Positions 51,106 through 60,237 of a stretch of DNA of 64,000 nucleotides are shown here, piece by piece. The notes beneath the pieces are model-generated. The model was not told the origin of the DNA. It did not search any database and saw only the letters and a program-made list of their open reading frames with translations. Numbering within the stretch: the first letter of the stretch is position 1; each line of letters begins with the position of its first letter. A program made the translations under genes and the position numbers. The DNA comes from JAXGPX01 sp040766745 (GTDB lineage Bacteria; Bacillota; Sulfobacillia; Fermentithermobacillales; Fermentithermobacillaceae), in NCBI GenBank assembly GCA_040766745.1, contig JAXGPX010000001.1, forward strand, positions 620,001 through 684,000, read 5' to 3'.

Positions 51106-52137
51106 TCAGGTAATTACGCGGCGGAGCTGCCCGCAGGCAGCCTTAATGTTGCCTCCTAATCTTCGACGTACTGTTACCTTTACACGGTTCCTTTCAAGGG
51201 TACTCACAAAATCGAGTATCGTTCCAGGTTCACTCTCCTGCAAGTGTACACCTGGGACCGGATTCCAAGGAATGATGTTTACCAGGCAATCGATACCGTT
51301 TACCAAATTCGCCAACTTGATTGCATCTTCCTTGGAGTCATTGACGCCCTTGAGCATCATATATTCAAAAGTCACGCGCTGGCCTGTAACACCTGCAAAA
51401 TACTTTACTGCACTGATAATCTCTTTCAACGGATACACACGGTTTACAGGTATCAGCTCACTTCTTGTCTCATCAGAAGCTGCGTGCAAAGACAATGCCA
51501 AGCGAACGCCGTTGGAATCCACGGCGAATTTTCTGATTGCACCTGGAATCCCAACAGTCGACACCGTAATTTTCCTTCTTGACATGTCATATGTTTCTTC
51601 CTTACACAACATGTCTATTGAACCGAGGACTGCTTCATAGTTAAAAAAGGGTTCTCCTGTCCCCATGAAAACAATTCTGCTTAACCTTTGATTGCTATGC
51701 CGGCACATACCCAGGAACTGGTCGAGAATCTCACCTTTGGTAAGATTCCGTTGAAATCCTAATTTTCCAGACGCACAAAACACACATCCGACAGGACAAC
51801 CTGCTTGAGTAGACAAACAGCCGGTGAGGCCATACTTATATTCAAGCAACACCGATTCTGCCAGAGGGTTTCCGTAAATACCCCACAGGTATCTTTTCGA
51901 CCTGTCTGATTTCTGCTCCTGCAATGTTACAAGGCTGAGCCTGCTAAACTCTGTATTCTCAGCCAAATAAGCCCTCAAATCCTTGGGCAAATCAGTCATG
52001 TCATCGTAAGACAATGCGAACTTCCTGTATATCCAGGCAACTACCTGTTTGGCTCTGTAGGGCTGAAACCCCTGTCCGGCAATAATACTGTCAATTTCCT
52101 CCAATTCAAGATCCAAAATATGAGGCCTTTCCGGCAT
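51106..52137 (-). CDS. rlmN: Dual-specificity rRNA/tRNA m2A methyltransferase RlmN
   Basis: A 343-aa radical SAM enzyme methylating C2 of A2503 in 23S rRNA and A37 in some tRNAs. Iron-sulfur motif CPVGCVFC, MGTGEPFFNY, LSLHAASDETRSELIPVN, EYMMLKGVND, and C-terminal Cys in AACGQL that accepts the methyl group. Confidence 0.96.
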   Translation of the reverse strand: MPERPHILDLELEEIDSIIAGQGFQPYRAKQVVAWIYRKFALSYDDMTDLPKDLRAYLAENTEFSRLSLVTLQEQKSDRSKRYLWGIYGNPLAESVLLEYKYGLTGCLSTQAGCPVGCVFCASGKLGFQRNLTKGEILDQFLGMCRHSNQRLSRIVFMGTGEPFFNYEAVLGSIDMLCKEETYDMSRRKITVSTVGIPGAIRKFAVDSNGVRLALSLHAASDETRSELIPVNRVYPLKEIISAVKYFAGVTGQRVTFEYMMLKGVNDSKEDAIKLANLVNGIDCLVNIIPWNPVPGVHLQESEPGTILDFVSTLERNRVKVTVRRRLGGNIKAACGQLRRVIT

Positions 52138-52226
52138 TCTTCAATCACACCTCTACTTTGCCAAGATGGCTAAACGAAACCATCTGCCAATTTCTACCTG
52201 AAAGAGTTTGTATCAATGCTGCAAAT

Positions 52227-53567
52227 TCAACCAATTGCCTTTGCTACGAAAAACCCGTCTGTTCCGTGAACATGAGGCAGAACATGCATGTATCCGCCTT
52301 TTGTGCTCACCTTCGGCGAAATATGGCCTGGGCCAAAGGTTACTTCAGTTACAGGCACTACAGCGCGTAAATTGTGCTTCTTAACAAAGTTACCCCACAC
52401 AGCCTCATTCTCTTCATGGGTCAAAGTGCAAGTAGAATAAACCAGAGTGCCTCCGGATTTCAAGAACCCCCTGGCAACATTCAATATTTCCGCCTGGCGT
52501 TTGGCCATTTGGGGGATATCAGACTCCCGTCTTCGCCATTTTATATCCGCATTTTTGGCGATTACTCCCAGGCCTGAGCAAGGAGCATCTACCAGTATTT
52601 TATCGTACTTTAGAGGCAACCCTCTTTCCCTTAATCCAGACTCGACGGCCGCTTCACTAGTAGCATCTACAACAGCCGTGGCCACGTTGTTCAAACCAAG
52701 CCGCCTACATGACTGTGATATCATGTCTGCACGGCCGGAGTCCACATCAGACGCAACTACAAAACCATTGTCCGATACTATCTCTGCAAGGTGAGTAGTT
52801 TTCCCTCCTGGTGCGGCACATACATCCCACACAACGTCTCCTGGCTCAGGTGCCAAAGCAAGGGTTGCCAGCATTGCGCCTTCATCCTGCACCGCAAAAA
52901 GGCCTTGATCATACCCTGGGAACTCCTCAACAGCACGCCCTTTGTCTACCTTAATTGAAATATCAAGATTTCCGGGCTGAGCCAAATAGCCCTTGTCCTG
53001 GAACAGCTTCAGGAGTGAATCTCGATCCACCTTCGTTGTATTAGCCCTCAAAGTGATAGGCTGAGGCTGGTTTTGAATCTTCAGAAGTGAAAGGCTCTGT
53101 GTATTTCCAAAATACCGGAAGTACCGGCCTACAATCCAATCAGGAAAAGAATATCTAACAGCTGCATAGTCCTCAAGATGTGTATCTATCGAAGGCATCT
53201 CAATGTGGCCCCGGTTTCTTGATATAGTCCTGAGGACGCCGTTTACGAACCCACGCTCGCCCTTGCTGCCCAGACACCGGACAATCGAATCAATGGCCGC
53301 ATATGGAGGAAGACCCATAAGAATCATCTGGTAAACCCCAAGCCTTAGGGCACTTAGTACTTTGGGCGAAAGCCTTTCCACAGGCCTGTGGCAGAAAAAA
53401 GAAACGTAGTAGTCCAAAAACCTTTTCCATCTCTCGACACCTGTAACCAGTTCCTTAACCAAAGCCCTGTCCCTTTTGTCAAGACTTTCTAAAGCATGAG
53501 AAACGCCCGGAGGGCCACTTTGCGATCCTAGAATATCAAGGGCAATCCCCCGGGCGCACTTGCCCAA
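52227..53567 (-). CDS. rsmB: 16S rRNA (cytosine-967 C5)-methyltransferase RsmB
   Basis: A 446-aa enzyme. N-terminal NusB-like RNA-binding domain (RGIALDILG...LVKELVTGVERWKRFLDYYV), then a Rossmann methyltransferase domain with DVCAAPGGKTTHLAEI, DAPCSGLGVIAKNADIKWRR and catalytic Cys in VYSTCTLTHEENE. Confidence 0.96.
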   Translation of the reverse strand: MGKCARGIALDILGSQSGPPGVSHALESLDKRDRALVKELVTGVERWKRFLDYYVSFFCHRPVERLSPKVLSALRLGVYQMILMGLPPYAAIDSIVRCLGSKGERGFVNGVLRTISRNRGHIEMPSIDTHLEDYAAVRYSFPDWIVGRYFRYFGNTQSLSLLKIQNQPQPITLRANTTKVDRDSLLKLFQDKGYLAQPGNLDISIKVDKGRAVEEFPGYDQGLFAVQDEGAMLATLALAPEPGDVVWDVCAAPGGKTTHLAEIVSDNGFVVASDVDSGRADMISQSCRRLGLNNVATAVVDATSEAAVESGLRERGLPLKYDKILVDAPCSGLGVIAKNADIKWRRRESDIPQMAKRQAEILNVARGFLKSGGTLVYSTCTLTHEENEAVWGNFVKKHNLRAVVPVTEVTFGPGHISPKVSTKGGYMHVLPHVHGTDGFFVAKAIG

Positions 53568-53569
53568 TA

Positions 53570-54250
53570 TCAGTCACGCCTCCCACGCAGCATCATAAGT
53601 CTCATAAACTGCCCCAAAGCCACTGCAGTAGCAGCCACATAAGTAAGGGCCGCTGCATTGAGCATGTTGCCAACAGGCACAGCTTCTGCCCCGGATACAA
53701 AACCGGTGCTTTCTAACATGCTCAGGGCACGTTTGGATGCATCGTATTCTACAGGCAAAGTTATTGCCTGGAAAATCACTGCACCAAGAAAAAACAAAAG
53801 GCCAATATCCATCAGAAAACCGGATCTCAGAAAGAACCCAAGTAGAAACAAAGGAAATGCCGCACTGGATGTGAACTGGGCTACAGGCACCAAACCGTTC
53901 CTTATAGCAAGAGGAGCATATCCTGTTCCATGCTGAACCGCATGGCCCACCTCATGGGCTGCAATTCCAAGGGCTGCCACAGAGGAACTCTCATACACAC
54001 CAGACGAAAGCCGCAAAGTCTTGTTTCTGGGATCGTAATGGTCTGTTAGGTTCCCTGCCACCTTCTCGATCCTTACGTCCCCAAGGCCTGCTTCCCTAAG
54101 AAGTGAAGCAGCCACTTCATAGGCAGGCACGCCTCTTTTGGTGTATAGCCGTGAATAAGTCTCATAGGATGAACGAACTCTGCCTTGAGCCCATAGGGCG
54201 AATATGAAAGCCGGCAGTACGAAAATGAAATAACCTGGATCCCAAACCAT
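53570..54250 (-). CDS. Zinc metallopeptidase, YugP family
   Basis: A 226-aa membrane protein with zinc motif AAHEVGHAVQHG (~98-109), an N-terminal helix and three C-terminal helices. KTLRLSSGVYESSSVAALGIAAHEVGHA is the family signature. Substrate unknown. It ends two bases before rsmB begins and lies after the def-fmt gene; this family often accompanies rsmB in Clostridia. Confidence 0.9.
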   Translation of the reverse strand: MVWDPGYFIFVLPAFIFALWAQGRVRSSYETYSRLYTKRGVPAYEVAASLLREAGLGDVRIEKVAGNLTDHYDPRNKTLRLSSGVYESSSVAALGIAAHEVGHAVQHGTGYAPLAIRNGLVPVAQFTSSAAFPLFLLGFFLRSGFLMDIGLLFFLGAVIFQAITLPVEYDASKRALSMLESTGFVSGAEAVPVGNMLNAAALTYVAATAVALGQFMRLMMLRGRRD

Positions 54251-54313
54251 TATGCCCTTCCCTCCTCACAAATAGATAGTATAAAACATGCCCTATAGAA
54301 GCACATAGGGGCA

Positions 54314-55756
54314 TTATCCAAACCTTGTGAAACCTTTTTGCTGCCTGCCCATGAGAAAAGCCTTGGCAGGCATACATGTCTTTCCTTCTGGCTGTACGTC
54401 AACAACTCCGATAACACCCTGCCCGCATTGGACTAATACCATTGGGTCACTGACATCAAGTATCGTTCCGGGTTCTGAGTTGCCTGAAGCACCAAGGCTG
54501 TCTGGGCCAACCAGCTGCGTCTGCCGTATCTTAATACGTTCGTCACCGAAAACAGTAACGGAGCCGGGTATAGGCGAAAGAGCCCTTACCAGGTTATGAA
54601 TATTGGCTGCAGAATCCTTCCAGTCAATGATTTCTTCTCCTTGTTTTAGGTGAAAAGCCATGGTCTTTTCTTTTTCATCTTGAGGTATCCTAGGGGCCCC
54701 GCCTGCGTATACCATCAGAATGGCTTCCAGGAGAGCATGGGCCCCTAGAATTGAAAGCCGTTTCTCAAGAGTTCCGTAGGTTTCGTTAGGGCCTAAGGCG
54801 GTTGTCTTTTGAATGCAAATATCGCCGGCATCCATCCGTTCACTCATGTATATGATCGATACCCCACTAACCTGTTCTCCGGACATGATTTGCCTCTGCA
54901 CCGGATTGCCTCCTCTATACTTGGGCAATAGAGACGGATGAACATTTAAGCATGCATATTTCGGTAATTCAAGCACTTCTTTCGGTAGTTTCTGCCCAAA
55001 AGCGGCAACAGCTATAAAGTCAGGTTCCAACTCCCTCAGCCGGTCTATGACTTCAGGAGAAGACATGGTTTCAGGGGTTAGGACTTCTAATCCATGTTCA
55101 AGTGCCCTCGATTTCACCGGCGTCGGCTTCATGACCCTCTTCCTGCCGTAAGGCCGGTCAGGTTGGGTTACTGCCAATGGCACCTTAATCCCAGATTGCA
55201 CCAGTTCATCAAGGGAAGGTACTGCAAAATCAGGGCTTCCCATAAAAATGCACGTAAGCGGTAAGGTGCTCTCCTGGCCGCTATCTTCATCATCATCCTG
55301 GGTAATCTCTGTAATGGTCTGAGCTTTATCAACAAACATGATTCCATCCAAATGGTCGATCTCGTGGCACAACGCCCTTGCCAAGAATCCTTCCCCTTCA
55401 ACCCATATATCATGTCCGTCCCTGTCAATAGCCTTTACGCAAACACTTAGCGGCCTTTCAACTTCTCCAACGTAACCGGGCCAACTCAGGCAACCTTCCC
55501 ATTTCGCCTCTGTTTCACCGGATCTTGATACAATTTCCGGATTAACAAGGAAATAGGGGCCTTCTCCTACATCAACTACAATAACACGCTTTGAAATCCC
55601 AACCTGGGGTGCAGCAAGGCCCACACCAGATGCAGATCTCATGGTTTCAAGCATATCGTCAAGTATCTTTCGAATACTGTTATTTACTCTCAACACCGGC
55701 CTGGCAGTTTTTCTGAGTACCGGATCATCAAATGTGCGTATTTCCAACTCAGCCAA
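54314..55756 (-). CDS. Fused peptide deformylase / methionyl-tRNA formyltransferase
   Basis: One continuous frame encodes both enzymes of the formyl-Met cycle. N-terminal deformylase (~1-148): GVGLAAPQVG (~44), EGCLS (~87) and HEIDH (~131), so the metal ligands Cys-His-His and the catalytic Glu are present. An acidic linker (~146-167, TQDDDEDSGQES) follows. The C-terminal formyltransferase (~168-480) has IFMGSPDFAVPSL, NVHPSLLPKYRG (~271-282) and MDAGDI (Asp ~309), plus a C-terminal tRNA-binding domain. All key residues look intact. Start TTG 55756, with GAAGG ten bases upstream; ATG 55798 is the alternative. Normally def and fmt are separate adjacent genes after priA; here they are joined. 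Confidence 0.9.
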   Translation of the reverse strand: MAELEIRTFDDPVLRKTARPVLRVNNSIRKILDDMLETMRSASGVGLAAPQVGISKRVIVVDVGEGPYFLVNPEIVSRSGETEAKWEGCLSWPGYVGEVERPLSVCVKAIDRDGHDIWVEGEGFLARALCHEIDHLDGIMFVDKAQTITEITQDDDEDSGQESTLPLTCIFMGSPDFAVPSLDELVQSGIKVPLAVTQPDRPYGRKRVMKPTPVKSRALEHGLEVLTPETMSSPEVIDRLRELEPDFIAVAAFGQKLPKEVLELPKYACLNVHPSLLPKYRGGNPVQRQIMSGEQVSGVSIIYMSERMDAGDICIQKTTALGPNETYGTLEKRLSILGAHALLEAILMVYAGGAPRIPQDEKEKTMAFHLKQGEEIIDWKDSAANIHNLVRALSPIPGSVTVFGDERIKIRQTQLVGPDSLGASGNSEPGTILDVSDPMVLVQCGQGVIGVVDVQPEGKTCMPAKAFLMGRQQKGFTRFG

Positions 55757-55855
55757 AAGGGCATCACCTTCGTTCCTAAATCCATTTCCAATTTCCATTA
55801 TACCACTTAGGGCCCAAGCCAAAATCCTGCTCGTCATAGCGGGTTACGAAGGAGT

Positions 55856-57802
55856 TCAGCTAATACCGAAGGGTTCCTCTGAATCTATGGATACCCTAAC
55901 GTGAGCATCTGGGGATATCTCCTGCAAAACCGCTCCTACTACGTCGCCCAGGATATCTCGGCTAGCGGCTTTCAGCATTATATGCCACCTGTACTGGCCT
56001 CGTACCTTCGGTTTAGGCGCCGGACTAGGCCCCAATACCAAAATACCGCCTGGATATTCCCCCGCCTTATCTGCAAAACTTTCTGATACGTCTATTACCC
56101 GATCCTGCTTCTTCCCGGAAAACTCGATTTTGAAAAGCGCACCGAAGGGAGGGTATTGCAGTGCCTTTCTATTCTCCGATTCTGTGGCATAAAAACTGTC
56201 AGGGCTTGAAACACCTTGGATCGCATGATGTTGTGGATTCAAAGTTTGAACAATGAAATCCTTCCTGAGATTTCCCCCTGACGTCTTTAGGAGGTGCAAC
56301 AACCCCATAAGAAGCCTGAATACTTCCTCAGGAGAACGGTAATCAGGAAAACTCAGAAGGTTATCACAGGTCAGGACACCAAGGGTTGCTACAGGCGGAA
56401 TCTTAGAAAACCCCAGTACCATTTGTGTAGACAAGAGGCACGAGGGGCTTAAGGAAGCAAATTCCTCTATGACCTGTTCAGGAGGAACCTTAGAGTCCTG
56501 ATCAAGCTGGAAGACGGGTATGCCAGGAAATCTCTTGTTGAACTCAGAAGCAGCTCGATCTATTCCATACCCAACTGCCTTCCAGGTATAACCATGGCAT
56601 AACGGACATTCAGAGGGTGCAGGTTGCCTGTAGCCACAAGTATGGCACACAAGTTCTGGCCCTTTCGAGTGATAAGCAAGGGACACAGAGCACCTTGGGC
56701 ACTTAATCGTATTCCCGCAATCGGTACATACCAAGCTTGATGACGTTCCGCGCCTGTTCAGGAACAAAAGTGCCCTTTCTCCGGAATCAAATGCCTTCTT
56801 CAAAGAGAGATGCAACTCTTTGGTAATCAACAGTCTTCGAGGCTTTCCAAGGAGACTGACTGTTTGCAATAAAACGTCTGCTTGCGTCGTAGAGGGCTCT
56901 TTTACAGCCTTCAGTTTTCCTGTATCTACAAGGTAGCGGGTCCTTACTGACGGGACGAACGAACCAAGAAGGACCTTGCAGTTTTCCAGTTGGCCCCTGA
57001 GTCTGGCCACAGTTGCTGCGTTGTATCGTGGATACTCCTCAGCCTTATAGAAAGCTGACTCTTCCTCATCAACAACAATCAAACCAAGATTTCGAACCGG
57101 GCTAAAGATTGCAGATCTGGTGCCTAAGGCAAGGGATTTCCTGCCCTCCAAAAGGCTTAGCCACTCTTTCCTCCTGGTTGCACCGGTCATTTCAGAATGG
57201 ACAAGCGAAAGGGACTCACCGCAGTCAGGCTCCAAAACGCCCTTTGCTGCAGCTATTTTCCTGATCTCAGGCACCAACACAATTACACCTACTCCTGAGT
57301 TAAGTGCTTCCCTAATCGCTCTAAGGTAAGTCCGCCACCTGAATGAAAACGAACCTTGAACGAATAAGACTTCATCTGGCTCCTGTGCAGGTTGGCCTTC
57401 CTGTGGAACCTTCCCGTCTGTTGCGTCAAATGACTTTGGAAAATCAGGTATAGGTTTTTTCTTTGAAACAAGAGGAGGCCACAAGTATGTCCAGAACGAT
57501 GCTGTAGTGGCGAAATAATGGTCCTTGAGCATCTCTCCAAGGCTCAAAAGAGGTGCAGGCGGTAAATAGTCCTGATCATATACAGACAAAATTTCCTTTA
57601 CTTCAAAATCCGGTTTGGCATGAGGGTATCCAATAACATAACCATCTGCCTTGGCCCGGCCAAAAGGCACATACACTTTCGAGCCATAGGGTAGAGAGTA
57701 TCCGCCTGGCACACTATAGGTAAACCGGCGATCGCCTACAGCAGGTACATCTACCACAACTTCAACATATCTTGAGCCCTCTGAGTCATGTGTTCCGTTC
57801 AT
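55856..57802 (-). CDS. priA: PriA-like primosomal protein with degenerate helicase motifs
   Basis: A 648-aa protein with PriA architecture. The N-terminal 3'-DNA-binding domain (VEVVVDVPAVGDRRFTYSVP) and the zinc region with all eight cysteines are kept (CTDCG, CPRC, CHTCG, CPLC; ~359-402). Helicase motifs are broken: Walker A GxTGSGKT is GSFSFRWR (~150-157), DEEH is DEEE (~245-248), SATPS is SFVPS (~281-285), and the motif VI arginine region QVAGRAGR is replaced by LLHLLKTSGG (~501-510). It likely serves as a DNA- or primosome-binding scaffold without ATPase. Similar inactive PriA proteins occur in Actinobacteria. It overlaps coaBC by 17 bp. Confidence 0.88.
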   Translation of the reverse strand: MNGTHDSEGSRYVEVVVDVPAVGDRRFTYSVPGGYSLPYGSKVYVPFGRAKADGYVIGYPHAKPDFEVKEILSVYDQDYLPPAPLLSLGEMLKDHYFATTASFWTYLWPPLVSKKKPIPDFPKSFDATDGKVPQEGQPAQEPDEVLFVQGSFSFRWRTYLRAIREALNSGVGVIVLVPEIRKIAAAKGVLEPDCGESLSLVHSEMTGATRRKEWLSLLEGRKSLALGTRSAIFSPVRNLGLIVVDEEESAFYKAEEYPRYNAATVARLRGQLENCKVLLGSFVPSVRTRYLVDTGKLKAVKEPSTTQADVLLQTVSLLGKPRRLLITKELHLSLKKAFDSGERALLFLNRRGTSSSLVCTDCGNTIKCPRCSVSLAYHSKGPELVCHTCGYRQPAPSECPLCHGYTWKAVGYGIDRAASEFNKRFPGIPVFQLDQDSKVPPEQVIEEFASLSPSCLLSTQMVLGFSKIPPVATLGVLTCDNLLSFPDYRSPEEVFRLLMGLLHLLKTSGGNLRKDFIVQTLNPQHHAIQGVSSPDSFYATESENRKALQYPPFGALFKIEFSGKKQDRVIDVSESFADKAGEYPGGILVLGPSPAPKPKVRGQYRWHIMLKAASRDILGDVVGAVLQEISPDAHVRVSIDSEEPFGIS

Positions 57803-58991
57803 TGAGGATACTCTTTACCTTGTCAAGAATAGACATGGCAATTTCGTATTTAGGGGCTGGGCCTGCATCTGTGTAGGTCCCGTCTGGCATAACTATGCTT
57901 ATGACGTTTGTATCAGCACCAAAGGCCCTGTCCGGCAATCCTACCTGGTTTGCACAGATGAAATCCAGGTTCTTCTTTTTTATCTTGGTTTTCGCATTTT
58001 CCAGCACATTATTTGTCTCTGCCGCAAACCCTACCAAGATCCGCCCTCCCTTGTTCTTGCCAAGGGTTTTCAGAATATCAACTGTCTCTGTTAGAACCAG
58101 TTGTACAGAACCTGCTTCTTTCTTTATCTTTTCCCCGCTGTATTCTTTCGGGCGAAAATCTCCTGGGGCGGCAGACCCAATAACTACCTGGGCATCAGGG
58201 TAGAATTCAAGACACGCATCTAGCATCTGTTCAGTAGTCTCGACCTTCTTAACTGTAACACCTGGCGGTATTTCAAGTTCAGTAGGCCCTGACACCAGAT
58301 AGACTCTTGCCCCTCTTCTGGCAGCAGCCTCTGCAATAGCATAACCCATCTTTCCGGTAGAAGGGTTTGTAATATATCTCACAGGGTCAAGCCACTCTCT
58401 TGTAGGGCCCGCAGTAATCAAAATATTTGTTCCGGCCAAATCTTGAGAAACAGACAAAATACCCAATGCTTTCGAGACGATCTTCTCTGGATCAGGAAGC
58501 CTGCCCCTGCCCATGGCTCCCGAGGCAAGGCGCCCGTATTCCGGCTCGAGAATTTCATATCCCAAGGTTTTGAGTCTGACAATGTTTTGCCTGACTATCG
58601 GATTGACATACATATTGTGGTTCATTGCCGGACACAACAGCTTAGGCGCAGTACACGCCATAATAGTCGTGGTCAAAAAATCATCTGCGATGCCGACGGC
58701 TATTTTGCCGATGACATTTGCAGTAGCCGGGCACACAATAAACAAGTCGGCAGCTTCGGCAAGTGCTATGTGCTCTACATTCCATTGTTTTGGTTCTTCA
58801 AACATATGTATGACCACAGGATTGTTAGATATGGTTCTAAATGTAATCGGTGCAACGAGTTTTGCAGCATTGTCAGTCATAATGACATGGGTTTCGGCTC
58901 CAAGTTTCCTAAGCCTTGATACAACCTCCACTGCCTTATAGGCAGCTATTCCGCCTGACACACCAATTATTATCTGTTTGCCTGAAAGCAC
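57786..58991 (-). CDS. coaBC: Bifunctional phosphopantothenoylcysteine decarboxylase / phosphopantothenate-cysteine ligase
   Basis: A 401-aa enzyme of CoA synthesis. CoaC part (~1-185): GVSGGIAAYKAVEV, catalytic His in VEHIALAEAADL, PAMNHNMY and the flavin-site ATANVIGKIA. CoaB part (~190-400): NILITAGPTREWLDPVRYITNPSTGKMGYAIAEAA and AAPGDFRPKEYSGEKIKK. GTG 58991 is the likely start (MLSGKQIIIGVSGG). Confidence 0.95.
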   Translation of the reverse strand: MLSGKQIIIGVSGGIAAYKAVEVVSRLRKLGAETHVIMTDNAAKLVAPITFRTISNNPVVIHMFEEPKQWNVEHIALAEAADLFIVCPATANVIGKIAVGIADDFLTTTIMACTAPKLLCPAMNHNMYVNPIVRQNIVRLKTLGYEILEPEYGRLASGAMGRGRLPDPEKIVSKALGILSVSQDLAGTNILITAGPTREWLDPVRYITNPSTGKMGYAIAEAAARRGARVYLVSGPTELEIPPGVTVKKVETTEQMLDACLEFYPDAQVVIGSAAPGDFRPKEYSGEKIKKEAGSVQLVLTETVDILKTLGKNKGGRILVGFAAETNNVLENAKTKIKKKNLDFICANQVGLPDRAFGADTNVISIVMPDGTYTDAGPAPKYEIAMSILDKVKSILNERNT

Positions 58992-59073
58992 AGTAGTTTG
59001 TCCACCCCAAATCAATCAATAATCCCTCACACAAACCAAGGCACCCTGTACAGGGTGCCCTGGCGAGTTTACT

Positions 59074-59283
59074 CTATGTCTCCGGTTGCCTTGGCGATAG
59101 GCGCTTAATCTCCACGGTACCCTTAACTATCTCGTCCAATGCAATTGTGACCGGTTTGTGGGCCACCAGAAGGTTGCTGTCCTTTCTTGCCACTATATGC
59201 CTTGCGCGCTTGGCAACTGCAATCACCAGAGTATACTTGGAACCTGTCGCCTTGACCACATTCCTTAGCGCCGGGTTTATCAT
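59074..59283 (-). CDS. rpoZ: RNA polymerase omega subunit
   Basis: A 69-aa subunit. NPALRNVVKATGSKYTLVIAVAKRARHIV is the RpoZ/Rpb6 core, then KPVTIALDEIVKGTVEI. ATG 59283 has GGAGG seven bases upstream. Its whole 5' part (161 bp) lies inside the gmk frame. Confidence 0.93.
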   Translation of the reverse strand: MINPALRNVVKATGSKYTLVIAVAKRARHIVARKDSNLLVAHKPVTIALDEIVKGTVEIKRLSPRQPET

Positions 59284-59884
59284 TGCCTGACCTCCTCTGA
59301 GCCTTACATGGGGAAATTCCACTGGCAACTCTCTCCCCCATAGTTATCGCAACCAACCTATTCTTAGCTCTTTCTACATCAGCATTGATAATAACATAAT
59401 CGAAATCCCCAAGATCAGCAATTTCCCCGCGCGCACTCTCAAGCCGTATGTGCATTTCGGTCTCTTTTTCAGTCCCACGGGATTCAATACGTCGTCTTAG
59501 TTCGTCCAAAGAAGGGGGAAGGATGAAGATAAATATACCTTCAGGGTACACTTGCCGCAGGGTTCGGGCACCTTGAACATCCTTTTCAATTACAACTGAA
59601 CACCCATCACCCAGCGTCATTTCGATCTCTTCTCTCGGAGTTCCATAGTAATTGCCGTAGACTTCGGCCCACTCTGCCAATTCGTCACGTTCTTTCTTGT
59701 TAAGAAACTCCTGCTTGGACACGAATATGTAGTCAATCCCGTTAATCTCACCCGGCCGAGGCTCTCTTGTGGTAATTGAAGGGCAAAACCTAATTTCAGG
59801 CTGCTCCTTCAGCAAGGCACGCCTCAGGGTACCCTTTCCACACCCTGAAGGAGCCGTAATTACAAACAATAAGCCTCTTTCCAT
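59123..59884 (-). CDS. gmk: Guanylate kinase with unusual C-terminal run-on into rpoZ
   Basis: A 253-aa GMP kinase. P-loop APSGCGKGT (~10-18), SITTREPRPGEINGIDYIFVS, the NMP-binding WAEVYGNYYGTPREEI, DVQGARTL, and lid RIESRGTEKETEMHIRLESAR. Normal enzymes end soon after the helix NRLVAITMGERV (~190). Here the frame continues ~55 residues into rpoZ with a low-complexity, Gly/Gln/Lys-rich tail. A one-base change in the G5 run at 59335-59339 would end the protein at TAA 59306-59304. So the tail is either a real overlap or a sequence error. Confidence 0.9.
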   Translation of the reverse strand: MERGLLFVITAPSGCGKGTLRRALLKEQPEIRFCPSITTREPRPGEINGIDYIFVSKQEFLNKKERDELAEWAEVYGNYYGTPREEIEMTLGDGCSVVIEKDVQGARTLRQVYPEGIFIFILPPSLDELRRRIESRGTEKETEMHIRLESARGEIADLGDFDYVIINADVERAKNRLVAITMGERVASGISPCKAQRRSGNDKPGAKECGQGDRFQVYSGDCSCQARKAYSGKKGQQPSGGPQTGHNCIGRDS

Positions 59885-59925
59885 TTTATCTAAGATTACC
59901 TCTCCCCAATTGCCCGGCCTACGGG

Positions 59926-60237
59926 CTACTTGTCCATGAAACGCGCAAGAAGAGCTTGTTTCTGCCGCTTACCCAAGCCTTGAACACGCCTGGATTCGTT
60001 AATCCCTACTTCCTGCATGATCTTGTCAGCCTTTACCTTGCCCACCCTGGGCAGAGATTTCAGCAGGTAGGAGACTTTCATCCGTGCAACTATCGGGTCG
60101 TCCTTTTCTATGACGTCCTCTAGTTTCAGGTCGCCTTTCTTAAGTTTCTCCCTAAGATCGGCTCTTGCCTTTCGCATTGCTTGGGCTTTCTCCAGTGCCT
60201 TACGTTTTTCATCAGGTGTCAGGATCGGAAGCGCCAT
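59926..60237 (-). CDS. Integration host factor, actinobacterial type (mIHF-like)
   Basis: A 103-aa DNA-binding protein. It begins MALPILTPDEKRKALEKAQAMRKARADLREKLKKGDL, then MKVSYLLKSLPRVGKVKADKIMQEVGINESRRVQGLG, a helix-two-turn-helix with lysines and GVGK-like DNA contact. It closely follows actinobacterial mIHF, which is also encoded just upstream of gmk. mIHF bends DNA and compacts the nucleoid. In most Firmicutes remA sits here instead. GAGGAGG precedes the ATG. Confidence 0.9.
   Translation of the reverse strand: MALPILTPDEKRKALEKAQAMRKARADLREKLKKGDLKLEDVIEKDDPIVARMKVSYLLKSLPRVGKVKADKIMQEVGINESRRVQGLGKRQKQALLARFMDK

Noticed and set aside
59284..59328. Longer omega subunit from 59328
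   Set aside because: ATG 59283 has a perfect ribosome site and begins the conserved omega sequence.
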